From positions 153,834 through 217,833 of the forward strand of contig NZ_VIGC02000008.1 in the NCBI RefSeq assembly GCF_006569185.2: DNA of 64,000 nucleotides. The letters are read 5' to 3'. A program made the translations under genes and the position numbers. A model generated the notes under the pieces. That model was not told the origin of the DNA and did not search any database. It saw only the letters and a list, made by a program, of their open reading frames with translations. How positions within the stretch are numbered: position 1 is the first letter of the stretch; each line of letters opens with the position of its first letter. This stretch comes from Litorilinea aerophila. Lineage in GTDB: Bacteria > Chloroflexota > Anaerolineae > Caldilineales > Caldilineaceae. Shown here piece by piece: positions 61,592 through 64,000 of this stretch.

Positions 61592-61650
61592 GCAGGCATC
61601 CTCAGATGGAATGTGATTTCGTGTTTAGCATAACTTCTGAGGATGCCTGC
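61592..61650 (+). repeat. 15-bp perfect inverted repeat in the operon gap
   Basis: GCAGGCATCCTCAGA (61592-61606) pairs perfectly with 61636-61650 around a 29-nt loop, between the binding-protein and first permease genes. No T run. It may stabilise the upstream message or be a small mobile element. Confidence 0.75.
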
Positions 61651-61706
61651 ATCCGGGCCTGATTCCGCCGGCAAATATAAAGTGTCTGTACTGCGGAGTA
61701 GATTAA

Positions 61707-62627
61707 ATGGGTATTACGACTGCACAGGCCAGAGCAGCCCCCAAACCTCACCGGACATTTTGGCAAGAAGTTCGCCGCCATTGGGTAGATTATCTTTTTA
61801 TTGCTCCATTTTTTATAACATTTGCAGTATTCCGTCTCTATCCACTAGGATGGGCGTTTCAGCTTTCTTTTAGTCGTTGGCGCGGATTTGGGCCCATGAC
61901 CTATGTGGGATTGGAGAATTATCGTGCTATTCTCAAAGATCCCTATATCCTTCAATCATTGGTTAACACACTCCAATTTGCCTACATTCTTCTGCCAACA
62001 GGTATTTTTATTGCCATTGTGCTGGCCGTCCTCTTAAACATCAAAAACTTGAAGGGGCGGGGTCTTTTTCGAACCCTCTATTTTTTGCCGTATGTCACTT
62101 CCTCTGTGATAGTTGCTATCGTCTTCACCCAACTCTTCGACGATCACATGGGGTGGGTGAATCGTTTTTTGGAAATGCTTGGTCTTTCGCCAGTAGCTTG
62201 GCTGCGGGGTAACCCTTGGGCAGCCAAGTGGGTGGTTATTATGCTAACCCATTGGGGAGGCATTGGCTACAACGTGCTCCTCTTTCTGGGAGGCCTCCAG
62301 TCTATCGATAGCGAGCTCTACGAAGCTGCGCGAATCGATGGGGCCAATGAGTGGCAGATTTTTTGGCGAATTACCTTGCCCTTGCTTTACCCAATTATCT
62401 TTTTCCTGACAGTCATCGCTACGATTGGCTTGATGAATATGTTTAACCAGCCTTATATGCTGACTCAAGGCGGACCACGAGGCGCTACGGAAACGCTCAT
62501 GTTGCGGTTGTACGAGGTGGGCATCGGGGGGCAGCGTTATGGCGATGCCTCTGCCTTTGGTTTTCTAATTGGCTTTCTTGTCATTGTGATTTCCATCATT
62601 CAGATTCGTATTCTGCGTAGGCCGTAG
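61707..62627 (+). CDS. Sugar ABC transporter permease (MalF/UgpA type)
   Basis: 306 residues, six membrane helices. APKPHRTFWQEVRRHWVDYL precedes helix 1; RLYPLGWAFQLSFSRWRGFG and YVGLENYRAILKDPYILQSL are MalF-family hallmarks, and the docking loop ELYEAARIDGANEWQIFWRI is intact, followed by LPLLYPIIFFLTVIATIGLM. Forms the channel with the next gene. Low-G+C codon use like its neighbours. No ATPase gene is adjacent; such importers often share an MsmK-type ATPase from elsewhere. Confidence 0.93.
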   Translation: MGITTAQARAAPKPHRTFWQEVRRHWVDYLFIAPFFITFAVFRLYPLGWAFQLSFSRWRGFGPMTYVGLENYRAILKDPYILQSLVNTLQFAYILLPTGIFIAIVLAVLLNIKNLKGRGLFRTLYFLPYVTSSVIVAIVFTQLFDDHMGWVNRFLEMLGLSPVAWLRGNPWAAKWVVIMLTHWGGIGYNVLLFLGGLQSIDSELYEAARIDGANEWQIFWRITLPLLYPIIFFLTVIATIGLMNMFNQPYMLTQGGPRGATETLMLRLYEVGIGGQRYGDASAFGFLIGFLVIVISIIQIRILRRP

Positions 62628-62648
62628 TTGAGGGGAGGAAAAGGAAAG

Positions 62649-63536
62649 ATGGTGGCTGCACCTTCAACCGTGCGACCTGCTGCTCGTTGGTCCAGGCGGG
62701 TTATGCGTCTTCTGACGCGTTTGCTGTTGTATCTTTTTCTCGTTTTATGGACTTTGATTTTTATTTTCCCTTTCTACAGTATGTTTGTAGGTTCCTTCAT
62801 GGATGATGCTGCCCTTTTCAGCCGGGATCCTCACTTCTGGCCCAAAAATGGGTTTGATCTTACTTCATATCGGCAACTTTTTGCCGAAATAGGCTTTGGC
62901 CGCCCTTTGTTTAACAGCTTCTATCTGGCTGTAGTTCGTACTCTGGGCGTGCTCTTCTTCTCATCATTGGCCGGTTTTACCTTTGCAAAAAGGCGTTTCC
63001 CAGGGCGTGATAAATTATTCTTTTTAATGCTGATCACTATGATGCTGCCAACTCAGATCACGTTAATCCCCTGGTACCTACTGATGGTCAAGACCTTTAA
63101 ATGGGCTGATACCTACTGGCCCTTTTGGTTACCGGAGTGGGCTAACGCGTTTGGCATCTTTTGGATGCGCCAGTATATCGCGGCAACCATCCCGGACGAA
63201 ATGTTAGAGGCTGCTGCTATTGACGGTGCGTCGGTCTTTGGCACCTTTGCTCGTATTGTATTGCCTCTAATCATGCCGGGTATGGCGGTGTTAGGCATTT
63301 TGAATTTTGTGGACGGTTTCAATCAGTTCCTGGGACCGTTGCTGATCCTGACCGATCCTGATAAGATCACTGCCCCCTTAGCCCTAGCCAACTTCAAAGG
63401 CACCACCGTGATTGCACCCCGCTACTCCCTAATGTTCGCCGGGAGCACTCTGGCTACCATTCCCCTTCTGGTGGTATTCTTCGCCTTTCAGAAGCAGTTA
63501 GTCAGTGGCATTATGTCGGGTGCAATCAAAGGGTAG
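62649..63536 (+). CDS. Sugar ABC transporter permease (MalG/UgpE type)
   Basis: 295 residues from ATG 62649, preceded by GGGGAGGAAAAGGA; an upstream TTG at 62628 is unnecessary. Six helices with the MalG pattern: FLVLWTLIFIFPFYSMFVGS, SYRQLFAEIGFGRPLFNSFY, LAGFTFAKRRFPGRDKLFF, LPTQITLIPWYLLMV and the docking loop DEMLEAAAIDGASVFGTFAR, ending FQKQLVSGIMSGAIKG, the standard C-terminus of the family. Starts 21 bases after the previous stop codon. Confidence 0.94.
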   Translation: MVAAPSTVRPAARWSRRVMRLLTRLLLYLFLVLWTLIFIFPFYSMFVGSFMDDAALFSRDPHFWPKNGFDLTSYRQLFAEIGFGRPLFNSFYLAVVRTLGVLFFSSLAGFTFAKRRFPGRDKLFFLMLITMMLPTQITLIPWYLLMVKTFKWADTYWPFWLPEWANAFGIFWMRQYIAATIPDEMLEAAAIDGASVFGTFARIVLPLIMPGMAVLGILNFVDGFNQFLGPLLILTDPDKITAPLALANFKGTTVIAPRYSLMFAGSTLATIPLLVVFFAFQKQLVSGIMSGAIKG

Positions 63537-63859
63537 GGAAGCCCCGTTTCTGGTTCTATATTCTTTACTCGGGCCTGCAGGGTGATATTAATCTCATACC
63601 ATAGCCCCTAGTACTCGACCACACTGGTTTTCGGTAGTCAGTTCGCGGCCCCATGGAGCGGACATCATTCCATTAAGATTCACTGTAGTCGAGTACTAGC
63701 CTGAAGGTCACCTTCTTTATTGACTGCATTACCCCTTGCCTGTAACGTACAATGATTTACAACCTTTACTTGCATGGGCCGTCATAGGACGGCCTGTGCA
63801 AATTTCCTTATATATATTTTGAATGACTTCGAATCAAATTACCTATGGTTCGCTCATTC
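63537..63859. repeat. Intergenic region with 92-bp inverted-repeat element
   Basis: No gene. CTAGTACTCGACCAC (63608-63622) and GTAGTCGAGTACTAG (63685-63699) form an inverted pair with one mismatch enclosing 62 bp. The layout fits a small mobile or terminator-like element. Confidence 0.6.
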
Positions 63860-64000
63860 TTAGGATGGTTTGACGGAATCGGCGCAGAGCCTGGCGTAGA
63901 TCTCTGTCGAGAAGTCCAACAAGGCGAGGATGCGCTGTTGCACCTCAGACAGAGGGGTCAGATGACGATGGGTTCGATGAGGCTCCTGAATCACCGTCAG
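63860..64000 (-). CDS. C-terminal fragment, probable transposase (runs off the window)
   Basis: 46 codons and a stop, reading in from the right edge: LTVIQEPHRTHRHLTPLSEV, then QQRILALLDFSTEIYARLC. The pattern of a basic HR..L.PL stretch, then ILALL and a terminal YxxLC, resembles the C-termini of IS4/IS1634-type transposases. Only the end is visible, so the family is uncertain and it could be intact or broken. Confidence 0.45.
   Translation of the reverse strand: MTVIQEPHRTHRHLTPLSEVQQRILALLDFSTEIYARLCADSVKPS

Overview
The window is GC-rich bacterial chromosome, about two thirds G+C over most of its length, with two more AT-rich stretches near 25-26 kb and 60-63.5 kb. The most likely source is a member of the Chloroflexota, of the Caldilineae/Litorilinea kind. 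This is inferred from the mix of a RimO/HolA/RecF/MnmA housekeeping core, a stand-alone helicase-associated-domain protein, Gram-positive-type operators, very large TPR proteins and Chloroflexota-style dispersed intergenic repeats. No rRNA, tRNA, CRISPR array or origin was seen.

Layout. 0-15 kb is housekeeping: rimO, a MerR-like coiled-coil regulator, a DUF1232 protein, a helicase-associated-domain protein, Mn/Fe superoxide dismutase, a membrane phosphoesterase, transketolase, a DUF6391 protein, holA, recF and mnmA. 14-24 kb holds a TIGR04076 protein, an LLM-class oxidoreductase, a dipeptide-type ABC importer lacking its ATPases followed by an amidohydrolase, a DUF3105 protein, a FetAB-type ABC pair and a hydroxyacid dehydrogenase.

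24-41 kb is accessory. It has an HNH nuclease, an AT-rich membrane gene, transposase remnants, a MarR-controlled NAD(P)-reductase cluster with a 271-bp partial duplication, and an ECF41 sigma factor. A carboxymuconolactone-decarboxylase-like target of that sigma factor carries a textbook ECF41 promoter. A long run of small stress and detoxification-type genes follows: VOC/PhnB, AHSA1, SnoaL, RibD-like DHFR, quinol monooxygenase, DUF1801, GyrI-like, and a MoaD-like protein overlapping a BNR-repeat protein.

41-56 kb is one minus-strand operon of eight genes for cell-surface polysaccharide or glycoprotein work: GT2, a DUF2304-AlkP fusion, a polysaccharide deacetylase, FemAB, a 1984-residue membrane/TPR protein, a lipoprotein-like protein with a proline-rich stalk, an MFS exporter and a DegT aminotransferase. 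Two members belong to families tied to exosortase (XrtA) systems, but no exosortase lies in the window.

56-64 kb has an aldo/keto reductase converging on acetyl-CoA synthetase. A sugar ABC importer (binding protein and two permeases) follows, behind a sigma70-type promoter with a FadR/GntR-type palindrome. The window ends inside a minus-strand gene that looks like a transposase C-terminus.
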